A model generated the notes under the pieces. It was not told the origin of the DNA, searched no databases, and worked only from the letters and a program-made list of their open reading frames with translations. A stretch of 64,000 nt of DNA from the NCBI GenBank assembly GCA_963666505.2, contig CAXXXL010000003.1, forward strand, positions 620,001 to 684,000. The letters run 5' to 3'. This DNA comes from JABGQS01 sp963666505. GTDB lineage: Bacteria > Bacillota > Clostridia > Christensenellales > SZUA-584. Below are positions 7,315 to 16,126 of this stretch, one piece after another. Position 1 is the stretch's first letter, and each line of letters opens with the position of its first letter. A program made the translations under genes and the position numbers.

Positions 7315-9339
7315 ATGAAAATCGGCATAGGAATAGACACAGGCGGCACGTATACAGATGCTGTGGCGTACGACTTTGAAGCAGGCAAGGTGCTTGCAAA
7401 AGGCAAAGCGCTGACAACTAAGCAGAACCTGACCATAGGAATTGGCGAAGCGATAGACTCGCTGCCCAAAGAGCAAGTTGAGGCAGCTACGATAGTTGCG
7501 CTTTCGACGACACTGGCGACGAACGCCTGTGTGGAAGGAAAGGGCGGAAGGGCAAAGCTTATACTGATCGGCGCTTCGGAGAGACTGCTCGATTGGATAG
7601 GCGCAGACGAAAAATACGGGTTGGAGAAGGAAAATATACTCTGTATAGATATAGACAAAGAAGCGCTGGGAGAAGATGAGACTGCAAGCAAAATTGACGA
7701 GGCGCTGGAAGCGGCGCACGAATGGCTGGCTGATGCGGACGCGCTCAGCATAGCGGAAGTGGATTCGATGAGGAATGGCGCTGCCGGAGAGAAGCGGGCT
7801 AAAGAGAAGCTGGAGAGCTTAGGTGTGCCAATCATATGCGCAAGCGGCCTTGTGAGGGAGCTCAACGTAATGGAGAGGGGAGCAACAGCACTGCTCAATG
7901 CACGGCTGCTGCCCGTAATAAAAGAGTTCTTGGGGGCTGTAAAAAGCGCGCTTGAAGAAAGAGGCATAGAAGCTCCGGCTATGATAGTGCGAAGCGACGG
8001 CAGCTTGATGACGGAAAAGCTGTCGCAGAAAAGGCCTGTGGAAACGGTGCACAGCGGCCCGGCAGCAAGCGTGCTTGGGGCCAGGGGGCTGACCAGCGAG
8101 CATAACTGCATTATAGTCGATATGGGCGGAACTACGACGGATGTTTCTATAATAAGGGACGGAGCACCTTCGATGAACTCAAGCGGTATAAGCATCGGCG
8201 GATGGCGCACGCAGGTAAAAGGAGTGTTCATGCAGACGGTTGCACTTGGCGGTGATAGCGTTATCCGTCTAAAAGACGGCAGGCTGGATATCGGCTCACG
8301 GCGTGCGCAGCCGCTGTGTGTAGCAGCTCAGAAATGGCCGAAGATAAAAGACGACCTTAAGGTGCTGCTGTATAAGGAAAAGAAACACACCTATCCGCTG
8401 CACGAGTTTTTGTATCTTGAAAGAGAGCCGTCTGCCAAGGAGAGATATTCGCAGACAGAGCAAAGACTCATTGAAGCGCTGAAGACAAATCCGATGATAC
8501 TGGAAAGTGCGGCTAAAGCCGTTGGAACGGATGTATACGGGCTTGACAGTGAAAGGCTGGAGAACGAAGGAATAGTTATGCGTTGCGGGCTTACCCCCAC
8601 GGATATAATGCATATAAAGGGAGACTTTGAGAGCTATGACGAACAGGCCTCAAGGCTGGCGGCAAAATATTTTATAAGCTGTATGTATGAGTATTCTGAT
8701 GATGAAAAGGGGATACAAGCTTTCGGTGATAAGATATACGACCTTATAAAGCACAAGCTGTATGCTAATATAGTAGATGTGCTCATGACTGAAAAACATC
8801 CGGAGCTGTCTAAAGAGGAGCCGGGCGACCGTGTTCGTTTTCTTATTTCGCAGAGCTGGAAGGAAAAGCAAAACGGCGATGAAGAATTCTTTGAGTTCGG
8901 GTTTAAAACAAGCGCAGCGCTAGTGGGCATAGGTGCGCCTACTCATGTGTTCTTGCCAGACGTTGCAAAAGCACTGGGTGCAGAGTGCACAATACCAAAG
9001 CATGCGGAAGTCGCAAATGCAGTCGGTGCTGTCATAGCGGATATTTCTGCTAAGGCAAAGGTGGAAGTTTCACCGATATATTCGCCGGACGGAGTTTCCG
9101 GGTACACGGTTTATACCGACAGCGCTAAGCTTGAGTTTGCAGAGCTTGAAGAAGCTTTGGCGGCGGCTGAAACCGAAGCGAAAACTCTGGCAAAAAAGGA
9201 AGCCAGAGCAAGAGGCGCGCTTGGTGAGCTTGATATTAAGACAAAGAAGACTTCAAAAGAAGGCCTTTCCAATCACGGAAACGCTATCGATCTTGGCACA
9301 ACTGTGCAGGCAACAGCTACAGGCAGGATAGGCTTGTAG
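7315..9339 (+). CDS. Hydantoinase/oxoprolinase family protein (HyuA-like)
   Basis: A 674-residue protein of the hydantoinase A/5-oxoprolinase/acetone carboxylase beta family. The N-terminus IGIGIDTGGTYTDAVAYD is the actin-like ATP-binding opening of this family. STTLATNACVEGKGG and the second phosphate motif CIIVDMGGTTTDVS follow at about residues 62 and 263. Such proteins use ATP to open cyclic amide rings. No HyuB-type partner lies beside it, so substrate and even catalytic competence are open. The next gene, a membrane-anchored protein, starts 37 bases downstream and is probably co-transcribed. Confidence 0.85.
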   Translation: MKIGIGIDTGGTYTDAVAYDFEAGKVLAKGKALTTKQNLTIGIGEAIDSLPKEQVEAATIVALSTTLATNACVEGKGGRAKLILIGASERLLDWIGADEKYGLEKENILCIDIDKEALGEDETASKIDEALEAAHEWLADADALSIAEVDSMRNGAAGEKRAKEKLESLGVPIICASGLVRELNVMERGATALLNARLLPVIKEFLGAVKSALEERGIEAPAMIVRSDGSLMTEKLSQKRPVETVHSGPAASVLGARGLTSEHNCIIVDMGGTTTDVSIIRDGAPSMNSSGISIGGWRTQVKGVFMQTVALGGDSVIRLKDGRLDIGSRRAQPLCVAAQKWPKIKDDLKVLLYKEKKHTYPLHEFLYLEREPSAKERYSQTEQRLIEALKTNPMILESAAKAVGTDVYGLDSERLENEGIVMRCGLTPTDIMHIKGDFESYDEQASRLAAKYFISCMYEYSDDEKGIQAFGDKIYDLIKHKLYANIVDVLMTEKHPELSKEEPGDRVRFLISQSWKEKQNGDEEFFEFGFKTSAALVGIGAPTHVFLPDVAKALGAECTIPKHAEVANAVGAVIADISAKAKVEVSPIYSPDGVSGYTVYTDSAKLEFAELEEALAAAETEAKTLAKKEARARGALGELDIKTKKTSKEGLSNHGNAIDLGTTVQATATGRIGL

Positions 9340-9376
9340 GAGAAGCGATATTTGTAACAGATATGAAAGGTGCTAA

Positions 9377-10090
9377 ATGAAAAAAGAGCTTAAAATATCG
9401 ATAATAGCAATTGCTGGAGTGCTGGTGCTTCTGGCTGTTATTTTTGCTGTAAACTTCATACTATATCCCGTTTATCATTCGTATGAAACTGCTGATGGTG
9501 ATTTCAGAGTAAAGATAGACGGAGCAGTTTATGAATATTTTGAAGATGCACATTGGAGCATAGATGCAGACCCGTCAAAAAGAATAGGAAATCTTGACGG
9601 AATAGGCACTACGCTCTATGAGTATAATGAAGACAGTGCAGGGGATGCGTTTTATGTTAGCAGATATGCTTCCGACATGGTAAGCAAGCCGCTAATCAAA
9701 GAGGAGATGCAGCTTGGCAGTGTTTCGGCAGACAATGTTTACAGAATCAAGTTTGACGATCCAGAGATAAACAGATATTTAAAGATGGTTTTTGACGCTT
9801 CCTTTGAAACCGTTGATGAAGTTCTGATAGCGAATTTCTTTGCTGCTTTGAATGATATTGAAATGAGAATAGAGCCGGAGCAGACTGGAGAAGACTTGGA
9901 GGAAGCGTTTGTGCTCAAGTGCTATAACAAACAGCTTCCGATTGCATCTGCAAGCTTCCCGGTCTATATATGGCAGGGGCAGTTTGTGTGCTTTGATGAA
10001 AGCTCGGAGACTTTTGTGATTATACCGGCGCAGGTATTCAGCGATATAGCCGGAGGCGGATTCAATGCGCAGGCGCTGCTGGAAGAATAG
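9377..10090 (+). CDS. Membrane-anchored extracytoplasmic protein of unknown function
   Basis: Not recognised. The 237-residue product begins with a lysine-flanked hydrophobic helix (residues about 7-31) that would act as a signal anchor, with no lipobox cysteine. The remainder is soluble, acidic and rich in aromatic residues, suggesting a folded domain outside the cell. AAGGTG precedes the ATG. Its closeness to the HyuA-like gene suggests co-transcription, but nothing in the sequence links the two functions. Confidence 0.65.
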   Translation: MKKELKISIIAIAGVLVLLAVIFAVNFILYPVYHSYETADGDFRVKIDGAVYEYFEDAHWSIDADPSKRIGNLDGIGTTLYEYNEDSAGDAFYVSRYASDMVSKPLIKEEMQLGSVSADNVYRIKFDDPEINRYLKMVFDASFETVDEVLIANFFAALNDIEMRIEPEQTGEDLEEAFVLKCYNKQLPIASASFPVYIWQGQFVCFDESSETFVIIPAQVFSDIAGGGFNAQALLEE

Positions 10091-10182
10091 CACAGCCTTA
10101 TGATTGGAAACTTCGCAGACGATGACCTGCTGGTCTATATGGCTTTAAGATGTGAAGAGAAGCAGGCGGATGACAGTGCAGA

Positions 10183-10212
10183 TTGACGGTTTTAGGCATG
10201 TAGTGGTAGAAT
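10183..10212 (+). promoter_or_regulatory. Promoter of the Lrp-aminotransferase-DUF362 operon
   Basis: TTGACG (10183-10188) and TAGAAT (10207-10212) with an 18-bp spacer, about 30 bp before the Lrp gene. Confidence 0.65.
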
Positions 10213-10243
10213 ACATGAAAAGAAAAATGGAGGCCTTAAGACT

Positions 10244-10738
10244 ATGAATAAAGCGTTGAACGAAGAAATATTAGCTATACTCGAAAGTGATGCGAGAGTA
10301 AGCGTTAAAGATATGGCGGCTATGACAGGCGCAGGCGAAGAAGAGATAGCGGCGGCGGTAGCGCAGCTTGAGGCTGACAAAACTATAGTTAAGTATACCG
10401 CAATTATAAACAGCGATAAAATAGCCGGAGACGACGCAGAAGCGCTTATTGAAGTTAAAGTAGTGCCGAAGCGCGGCCTTGGCTACGACGATTTGGCAGA
10501 GCGTATAAGTAAATTTGACGAGGTCAAGTCCGTTTATTTGATGTCGGGCACATACGACCTTTCCGTTATTATAAAAGCAGCTACTATGAAACAGATTTCT
10601 CAGTTCGTATTCGAAAAACTATCGGTACTTGAGGGAGTTTCAAGCACTGTAACGCACTTTATAATGAGAAAGTATAAAGAGCAGGGAGTTGTTCTTACCG
10701 CTCGTGAAACAGAAGAGAGGCTGGTGATCTCTCCATGA
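10244..10738 (+). CDS. Lrp/AsnC family transcriptional regulator (AlaR-like)
   Basis: A 164-residue regulator. The N-terminal winged helix-turn-helix runs from about residue 5 to 55 (ILAILESDARVSVKDMAAMTG) and the C-terminal RAM ligand-binding domain covers about 65-140. Members sense amino acids as octamers. The stop overlaps the start of the aminotransferase gene in an ATGA arrangement, so the two are translationally coupled. The pair resembles alaR-alaT (yugG-yugH) of Bacillus subtilis, where the regulator controls alanine synthesis; that assignment here is an inference from arrangement. Confidence 0.88.
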   Translation: MNKALNEEILAILESDARVSVKDMAAMTGAGEEEIAAAVAQLEADKTIVKYTAIINSDKIAGDDAEALIEVKVVPKRGLGYDDLAERISKFDEVKSVYLMSGTYDLSVIIKAATMKQISQFVFEKLSVLEGVSSTVTHFIMRKYKEQGVVLTARETEERLVISP

Positions 10739-11907
10739 TGACAGAAAAGTTTGTATCGAAAACCGTTACAGACGTGCCGCCTTCCGGTATACGAAAGTTT
10801 TTTGATATCGCAAGCGAGATGAAAGACTGCATATCCCTTGGCGTGGGCGAGCCGGATTTTGACACGCCCTGGAACGTGCGGGAGAGCGCCATTTATGCGC
10901 TGGAGTCTGGACGGACTCATTACACCAGCAACCACGGGACTACAGAGCTGCGGTGTGAGATATTAAAGTATATGGACATGCGCTTTGGTTTGCTCTATGA
11001 GCTTAGCCAGTGCGTGGTAACAGTCGGTGCAAGCGAAGCGCTCGACCTTGCCTTTCGTGCAATAATGAACCCGGGTGATGAGGTCTTGGTGCCGGCGCCG
11101 TCGTATGTTTCCTATATGCCGGGGATAAGCTTTGCAGGCGGAGTCCCAGTGCCTATGCAGCTTAAAGAAAAGGATAACTTTATAATTACGCCTGAAAGCA
11201 TCGAAAACGCTGTTACAAGCAAGACGAAAGCTATTGTTGTGGCATTTCCAAACAACCCGACCGGCGCAATAATGACAAGAGAACAGTATAAAAAAATAAC
11301 CGACATAATAAAAAAGCATGATCTGCTGGTGATTTCTGACGAGATATACTCGGAGCTTACTTATGAACAACAGCACTGCTCGATTGCGTCGCTGCCGGGC
11401 ATGAAAGAGCGCACTGTCGTTATAAACGGTTTTTCCAAGGCGTTTGCTATGACAGGCTTTAGGCTGGGATATGCGCTTGGACCAAAGCCGGTGATAGACG
11501 CCATGGTCAAGATACACCAATATTCAATGCTCTGCGCTTCGGTATTCAGCCAGGATGCGGGTTGCGAAGCGCTTAGAAACGGAATAGCGACTGACTTTGC
11601 GCAGGTAGAGAAAATGACGGGACAGTATAACCGCAGAAGAAAGCTGATGTATTCTTCGTTAAACGAGATGGGGCTATACTGCTTTGAACCTTTAGGCGCT
11701 TTCTATATCTTTCCTAACATCAGTTCTACAGGCTTAAAATCTGACGAGTTCTGCGAAAGGCTGCTTTTTGAAAAAAAGGTGGCTTGTGTGCCGGGAACTG
11801 CTTTTGGAAGCGAAGGAGACGATTATATACGCTGCTCTTATGCATCGTCGCTAGAGAGCTTAAAAGAAGCTCTGAAGCGCATCAAGAGCTTTATAGAGAG
11901 CCTTTAG
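10735..11907 (+). CDS. PLP-dependent class I/II aminotransferase (AlaT/PatA-like)
   Basis: A 390-residue fold-type I aminotransferase. Seen: VGEPDFDTPWNVRESA, the FPNNPTGAIM motif, SDEIYSELTY and the catalytic lysine in NGFSKAFAMTGFRLGYA. The substrate is probably alanine, aspartate or a related amino acid. Either ATG at 10735 or 10738 could start it; both overlap the upstream regulator. A DUF362 ferredoxin-like protein follows nine bases later. The pairing with a dedicated Lrp regulator favours an amino-acid-responsive transaminase. Confidence 0.88.
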   Translation: MMTEKFVSKTVTDVPPSGIRKFFDIASEMKDCISLGVGEPDFDTPWNVRESAIYALESGRTHYTSNHGTTELRCEILKYMDMRFGLLYELSQCVVTVGASEALDLAFRAIMNPGDEVLVPAPSYVSYMPGISFAGGVPVPMQLKEKDNFIITPESIENAVTSKTKAIVVAFPNNPTGAIMTREQYKKITDIIKKHDLLVISDEIYSELTYEQQHCSIASLPGMKERTVVINGFSKAFAMTGFRLGYALGPKPVIDAMVKIHQYSMLCASVFSQDAGCEALRNGIATDFAQVEKMTGQYNRRRKLMYSSLNEMGLYCFEPLGAFYIFPNISSTGLKSDEFCERLLFEKKVACVPGTAFGSEGDDYIRCSYASSLESLKEALKRIKSFIESL

Positions 11908-11916
11908 GGAGCGGCC

Positions 11917-13065
11917 ATGCCAAAAGTATACTTAGCACGATGTGAAGATTATGAATACAAAAACGTAAAGCGTGCCGTAACGAAGGGAATAGAAGCGCTG
12001 GGTGGCATAGACAAGCTTATTGGAAGCGGCAGGAAAGTTGCCGTCAAGCCAAACTTGATTATGGCAAAAAAACCAGAGGAATGTACAACAACTCATCCGG
12101 TAGTGATGCAGGCGATCCTTGAAGCCGTTATAGAAGGCGGCAGCAAAGCCAAGATCGTCGAGAGCCCTGCAGGAGCGTTTGCTAAGAGCAATCTTTCGGG
12201 GATATATGAAGCTACTCAGATGACCGAAGCTGCAAGAAAAAGCGGCGCCGAGCTTAACTATGACTTCGAAGTGGAGGAAGTTCCGCTGCCGCTGGGACAG
12301 TATATAAACAAAACACGTATTGTGAAGGCAATTGCCGATGCGGACTGCGTTATAAGCGCAGGCAAGCTAAAGACCCACGCCATGATGACTTATACCGGAG
12401 CTACCAAAAACCTTTACGGCGTTGTTCCCGGACTTACAAAGGTGGAGGGGCATTACCGCTTTCCGGACCCTGATAAGTTTGCAGGGATGATAGTTGATAT
12501 TGCGCAGTATGTTTCGCCGCAGCTAAGTGTTATCGACGCAGTGTGGGGGATGGACGGAGAAGGCCCGACGGCCGGGGACCCTAAAAAAATAGGTGTAATT
12601 ATACTTTCAGACAGCCCGTTTGCGGCAGATTGTGTTGCGGGTAAGATTATAAAACTGTCGACGGAAGAAAACCCCGTGATTAATAACGCTCTGAAAAGAG
12701 GGCTGTGCAGTCTGGATGATATAGATCTGATTGGTGACGATATCGGCGGGTTTTACGTGGAGGACTTCGCGAAGCCGCCTGTTTTTTATAACAGTGTTCT
12801 GACAGGAAAAGTTCCCAAATTTATGGAGCCAACCGTTGAAAAGCTGCTCAAGTTATATCCTGTTTTTGACCCATCGCTGTGTATAGCCTGCGGTATCTGC
12901 GTGCGAAGCTGTCCGAACAAAGCGCTAAAAATAAAAAAAGGCCTGCCAAGGCTGGAAAAGAGAAAATGCATAAGCTGCTTTTGCTGTCACGAGATGTGTC
13001 CTGAAAAGGCTGTCGGCATAAAGAGGCCAATATTGTTTAAGGCGGCTATAAAGCTGTTTAAGTAG
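11917..13065 (+). CDS. DUF362 domain protein with two C-terminal [4Fe-4S] motifs
   Basis: A 382-residue protein. Residues about 1-290 form the DUF362 domain (KVAVKPNLIMAKKPEECTTTHP, KLKTHAMMTYTGATKNLYG). The last ~70 residues carry two ferredoxin motifs, CIACGICVRSCP and CISCFCCHEMCP, each with the four cysteines needed for a cubane cluster. Family knowledge: DUF362 proteins are common in anaerobes and are presumed electron-transfer or metal-linked proteins of unresolved function. It is the third gene of the Lrp-aminotransferase operon and ends in a strong terminator. Confidence 0.85.
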   Translation: MPKVYLARCEDYEYKNVKRAVTKGIEALGGIDKLIGSGRKVAVKPNLIMAKKPEECTTTHPVVMQAILEAVIEGGSKAKIVESPAGAFAKSNLSGIYEATQMTEAARKSGAELNYDFEVEEVPLPLGQYINKTRIVKAIADADCVISAGKLKTHAMMTYTGATKNLYGVVPGLTKVEGHYRFPDPDKFAGMIVDIAQYVSPQLSVIDAVWGMDGEGPTAGDPKKIGVIILSDSPFAADCVAGKIIKLSTEENPVINNALKRGLCSLDDIDLIGDDIGGFYVEDFAKPPVFYNSVLTGKVPKFMEPTVEKLLKLYPVFDPSLCIACGICVRSCPNKALKIKKGLPRLEKRKCISCFCCHEMCPEKAVGIKRPILFKAAIKLFK

Positions 13066-13074
13066 AAAATGATG

Positions 13075-13098
13075 AGAGCATTCAAAATGCTCTTTTTT
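13075..13098 (+). terminator. Terminator after the DUF362 gene
   Basis: Perfect seven-base stem AGAGCAT / ATGCTCT with a five-base loop, followed by six T residues. Confidence 0.88.
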
Positions 13099-13209
13099 GA
13101 TTTAGCGTGAAAAAAGCTGAAATTTAAAGATTCAATGAGTAATTTTAATATAATTAAAAATATTGCAGGGTTTTGATAATATACGAATAAAATCAGTCAA
13201 TATTAAACT

Positions 13210-13238
13210 TTGACTATCTTTGACCTTAATGCTATATT
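13210..13238 (+). promoter_or_regulatory. Promoter of hsp20
   Basis: TTGACT (13210-13215) and TATATT (13233-13238), 17-bp spacer. A second TTGACC begins ten bases downstream. No CIRCE or CtsR operator is visible, so heat control is not shown by sequence. Confidence 0.65.
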
Positions 13239-13284
13239 ATATATAGGAAATATTATTAAAAAATATAGCAAGGAGGGATTAGAC

Positions 13285-13695
13285 ATGAAACTTGTACCAT
13301 ATCAGAGAGGCTTTTTATCAGATGGGTTCTTTAACAACTTCTTTAATGATTCCTGGCCGGCTTTAAACAATACAGCTATTAAAGCGGACGTTAGGGAAAC
13401 TGAAGACAGCTATGTTGTTGAAGCGGAAGTTGCGGGAGCTAACAGAGATGATGTTTCGCTTATCTGCGAGAGAGGTGTGCTTACCATTACGGTAAACAAG
13501 GAAGAGAGCAAAGAGGAAGAGAAGAATGGATATGTCAGAAAGGAACGCTATACGGGAAGCTCCTCGAGGAGATTCTTATTTGAAGATATAGACGAAGAAA
13601 ACATCAAAGCAAATTTAGAAAACGGTGTTCTGACTGTGACTATTCCAAAAAGTGACATTAAAAAACAAAAGCACATTGAGATTGATGTAAAATAA
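13285..13695 (+). CDS. Hsp20/alpha-crystallin family small heat shock protein
   Basis: A 136-residue chaperone that holds unfolding proteins in a refoldable state. The alpha-crystallin domain spans about residues 33-125 (IKADVRETEDSYVVEAEVAG) and ends with the conserved ANLENGVLTVTIPK. The N-terminus is short and aromatic (GFFNNFFNDSWP). The ATG at 13285 follows AGGAGGG (13271-13277); an in-frame start at 13210 lies in the promoter and is rejected. It is a single-gene unit with its own promoter and terminator. Confidence 0.93.
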   Translation: MKLVPYQRGFLSDGFFNNFFNDSWPALNNTAIKADVRETEDSYVVEAEVAGANRDDVSLICERGVLTITVNKEESKEEEKNGYVRKERYTGSSSRRFLFEDIDEENIKANLENGVLTVTIPKSDIKKQKHIEIDVK

Positions 13696-13716
13696 TATAA
13701 CATTAAACTCTTCTTT

Positions 13717-13748
13717 AAACGGCTGATGAAAGAATCGGCCGTTTTTTT
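13717..13748 (+). terminator. Terminator after hsp20
   Basis: Stem AAACGGC / GCCGTTT with a 14-base loop and a seven-T tail. Confidence 0.85.
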
Positions 13749-13810
13749 ATATTAGCATGCTGTGGGCAGTATTCTGGATTTAAATTTGCATTACTCTTAA
13801 ATTAACTAAT

Positions 13811-14206
13811 ATGATAGACGATTCGCTGCGCGGCACCTATGGAATTCTGATGGACATGTACGACCATGCCGATGAACTGCTCCGGCTTCTAGACATCGTA
13901 ACTGAATATGCAATAAAAGACAGCATTGCAGGCTGCTCCGAAAAGTCTTCGCCGTTATCATAAAGAGGCGGCGGAAGCGGGATTGGCGCCTGTGGCATAT
14001 GTCGAAAGCGCTTGGAGGACACTTGTGCATAATGGGCGATGTACCTGCTGTAATGCTGCCTTGCGGAAAACCGGAAGAAGTTGAAGTCTAATGCAAAAAA
14101 ACCTGATCGATGTATGTGTACCGGGAGGCGGTTTTATAATGGACTCTGCAACGATGATTGAAGATGTAAAACCGAAAACATTGTGACGATGTTTGAAACG
14201 ATATAG
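13811..14206 (+). pseudogene. Decayed uroporphyrinogen-decarboxylase (URO-D) family gene
   Basis: This stretch has no open frame but carries recognisable pieces of a URO-D/cobalamin methyltransferase-type protein in changing frames. The order is DDSLRGTYGILMDMYDHADELL, starting at 13811. Next comes WHMSKALGGHLCIMGDVPA and PCGKPEEVEV, then a stop, a frame change and NLIDVCVPGGGFIMDSA near 14105-14150. Last is IVTMFETI at the end. These correspond in order to the C-terminal half of such proteins, whose substrates are usually methylated amines, methanol or corrinoids rather than haem. The N-terminal half is missing. Stops and at least three shifts make it non-functional. Assignment is by motif memory. 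Confidence 0.7.
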
Positions 14207-14245
14207 TTATAGGGAAAGATAGTCAGGGTAGTAGATAGATAAAGC

Positions 14246-14275
14246 AGGGTGGTGATACAAATACTGTCCTTTTTT
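14246..14275 (+). terminator. Terminator downstream of the decayed URO-D gene
   Basis: An eight-base stem, AGGGTGGT / ACTGTCCT (three G:T pairs), with a nine-base loop and a T-run. AGGGTGG also recalls the T-box core, but no specifier arm is visible. Confidence 0.6.
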
Positions 14276-14321
14276 ATATTTTGCAATTAGGTTAAATCTG
14301 GCGCCTAGGACATCAATATAC

Positions 14322-14349
14322 TTGTTAATTTACCAAAAGCCACTATAAT
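14322..14349 (+). promoter_or_regulatory. Promoter of pyk
   Basis: TTGTTA (14322-14327) and TATAAT (14344-14349), 16-bp spacer, about 20 bp before the pyk ATG; GTAAGGAG gives the ribosome site. Confidence 0.6.
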
Positions 14350-14367
14350 AGAGGTAAGGAGAATAAT

Positions 14368-16116
14368 ATGAGAAAAACGAAAATAATATGTACCATCGGG
14401 CCTGTCAGCGAAAGCGAACCGATGATGAGAAAAATGATAGAGAACGGAATGAACGTGATGAGACTCAATTTCAGTCATGCTGACCATCAGGAGCACAAGG
14501 GTAGAATTGACCTGTTAAAGAAGCTGAGGAAAGAGTATAACACGTATGTTTCGATTCTGCTTGATACAAAAGGACCTGAGATAAGGATAAAGTCGTTTAA
14601 GGACGGCTCTGTATCGCTGAAGGAAGGGGACACATTCAGGCTGTGTACTTATGACTGCGAAGGCGACAGTGAAAAGGTCTCAGTCACGTTTGAAAAGCTT
14701 ACAGAAGACGTGAAGGAAGGCACAAAGATATTGCTGGACGACGGACTTGTTGAAATGGACGTTGTGTCAGTAGAAGACGGATGTGTAGTCTGCAATGTGA
14801 TAAATGGCGGTGAGCTTAAAAGCAACAAGTCGGTAAATGTGCCGGGTATAGATTTGAAGATGGATTATGTCAGCGAAAAGGACGAGAGCGATATCCTCTT
14901 CGGTATTAAAAATGACATAGACTACGTAGCAGCGTCGTTCTGCAGAAGCGCCGACGACGTTCATGCAATAAGAAAGATATTGGAGAAAAACGGCGGCAAG
15001 GAGATTCAGATAATAGCCAAGATCGAAAACGCCAGAGGTGTTGACAATATCGAAGAGATATTAAAAGTGAGCGACGGCATAATGGTGGCAAGAGGCGACA
15101 TGGGCGTAGAAATGGATATTGTAGACCTGCCGAGGATACAAAAGCTGCTTATAAAGAAAGCATATTCTGCGGGCAAGAAGGTCATCACAGCAACGCAGAT
15201 GCTAGATTCTATGATACACAACCCAAGGCCGACAAGAGCAGAGGCCACTGACGTAGCAAATGCGGTATACGACGGAACCAGCGCTATTATGCTGTCCGGA
15301 GAAACAGCAGTGGGAAAATATCCGCTGGAGAGTCTTATAACCATGTCAAAGATTGCAATTAAAACGGAAGAAAATATCAGGTATGCAAACCGGTTCAACA
15401 ACAGGCTGCCCGAGGTTTCGACGAGCGTTACGAGCGCAATATCGCAGGCGACTTGTTCTACTGCACACAGCCTTGGAGCAAGCGCTGTAATTGCGTTCAC
15501 ACAATCTGGTAGAACAGCTAGGATGGTTTCGAGTTTCCGGCCTGCCGTGCCTATAATAGCATGTTCACCCAACGAAAAGACTTGCAACCAGCTTGCAATG
15601 TCGTGGGGTATACATCCGATAATGGCTGAAAAGCAGGAAAGCACCGACAAGATGTTTTCACACGCAGTCGAACTAGCCGAATCTACCGGAATTGTTGGTC
15701 ACGGTGATGTCGTAGTAATAACGGCGGGAGCACCTATAGGCGTCAGCGGTACTACAAACATGCTGGAAGTACAAATAGTAGGCAATGTATTGGTAAGGGG
15801 AACAGGCGTTACAAATATGGCTATCCACGGCAACCTGTGTGTCTGCAGCGATGAAAAGCAACTGAGAGAAAGATTCGTCGAAGGCGATATCATTGTTATA
15901 CCCAAGACTGGCAACTCTATGATGGACGTGCTGAAAAAATCATCTGGGATAATTACCGAAGAGGGCGATCTAGATTCGCACGCAGCGATAGTAGGTCTGA
16001 CGCTGGGAATTCCTGTGCTTTGCGGAGCTGCAAATGCGACAAAGATATTGAAACACGGAACGAACGTATCGCTTGATACAGTAAGAGGAATGGTATATAC
16101 CGGACTAACAAGATAG
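14368..16116 (+). CDS. pyk: Pyruvate kinase with C-terminal PEP-utiliser domain
   Basis: A 582-residue enzyme making ATP and pyruvate from PEP and ADP. It opens RKTKIICTIGPVSES. The K+/Mg2+ and substrate motif IIAKIENARGVDNIEEIL is near residue 218 and MVARGDMGVE follows. After the normal ~475-residue kinase comes the extra ~100-residue domain seen in Bacillus and many Clostridia (TGNSMMDVLKKSSGIITEEG, DSHAAIVGLTLGIPVLCG). This domain is homologous to the phosphohistidine domain of PEP synthase and PEP:PTS enzyme I and retains its histidine. radA follows after ten bases. Confidence 0.95.
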   Translation: MRKTKIICTIGPVSESEPMMRKMIENGMNVMRLNFSHADHQEHKGRIDLLKKLRKEYNTYVSILLDTKGPEIRIKSFKDGSVSLKEGDTFRLCTYDCEGDSEKVSVTFEKLTEDVKEGTKILLDDGLVEMDVVSVEDGCVVCNVINGGELKSNKSVNVPGIDLKMDYVSEKDESDILFGIKNDIDYVAASFCRSADDVHAIRKILEKNGGKEIQIIAKIENARGVDNIEEILKVSDGIMVARGDMGVEMDIVDLPRIQKLLIKKAYSAGKKVITATQMLDSMIHNPRPTRAEATDVANAVYDGTSAIMLSGETAVGKYPLESLITMSKIAIKTEENIRYANRFNNRLPEVSTSVTSAISQATCSTAHSLGASAVIAFTQSGRTARMVSSFRPAVPIIACSPNEKTCNQLAMSWGIHPIMAEKQESTDKMFSHAVELAESTGIVGHGDVVVITAGAPIGVSGTTNMLEVQIVGNVLVRGTGVTNMAIHGNLCVCSDEKQLRERFVEGDIIVIPKTGNSMMDVLKKSSGIITEEGDLDSHAAIVGLTLGIPVLCGAANATKILKHGTNVSLDTVRGMVYTGLTR

Positions 16117-16126
16117 GGGCAGTATA

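Noticed and set aside
7275..8231. 318-codon minus-strand frame over the hydantoinase gene
   Set aside because: Low-complexity Ser/Ala-rich product antisense to a well-recognised gene; typical of codon-bias shadow frames.
10101..10187. A 28-codon open frame (MIGNFADDDLLVYMAL...) before the Lrp gene
   Set aside because: No ribosome site, overlaps the promoter of the Lrp operon and matches nothing known to me.
13201..13284. CIRCE or CtsR operator at hsp20
   Set aside because: Neither the TTAGCACTC/GAGTGCTAA repeat nor the GGTCAAA heptad repeat is present.
14240..14280. AGGGTGG followed by a terminator, resembling the end of a T-box riboswitch
   Set aside because: No stem I specifier, no full GGGTGGNACCGCG core, and no amino-acid or synthetase gene directly behind; it reads better as an ordinary wobble-rich terminator.
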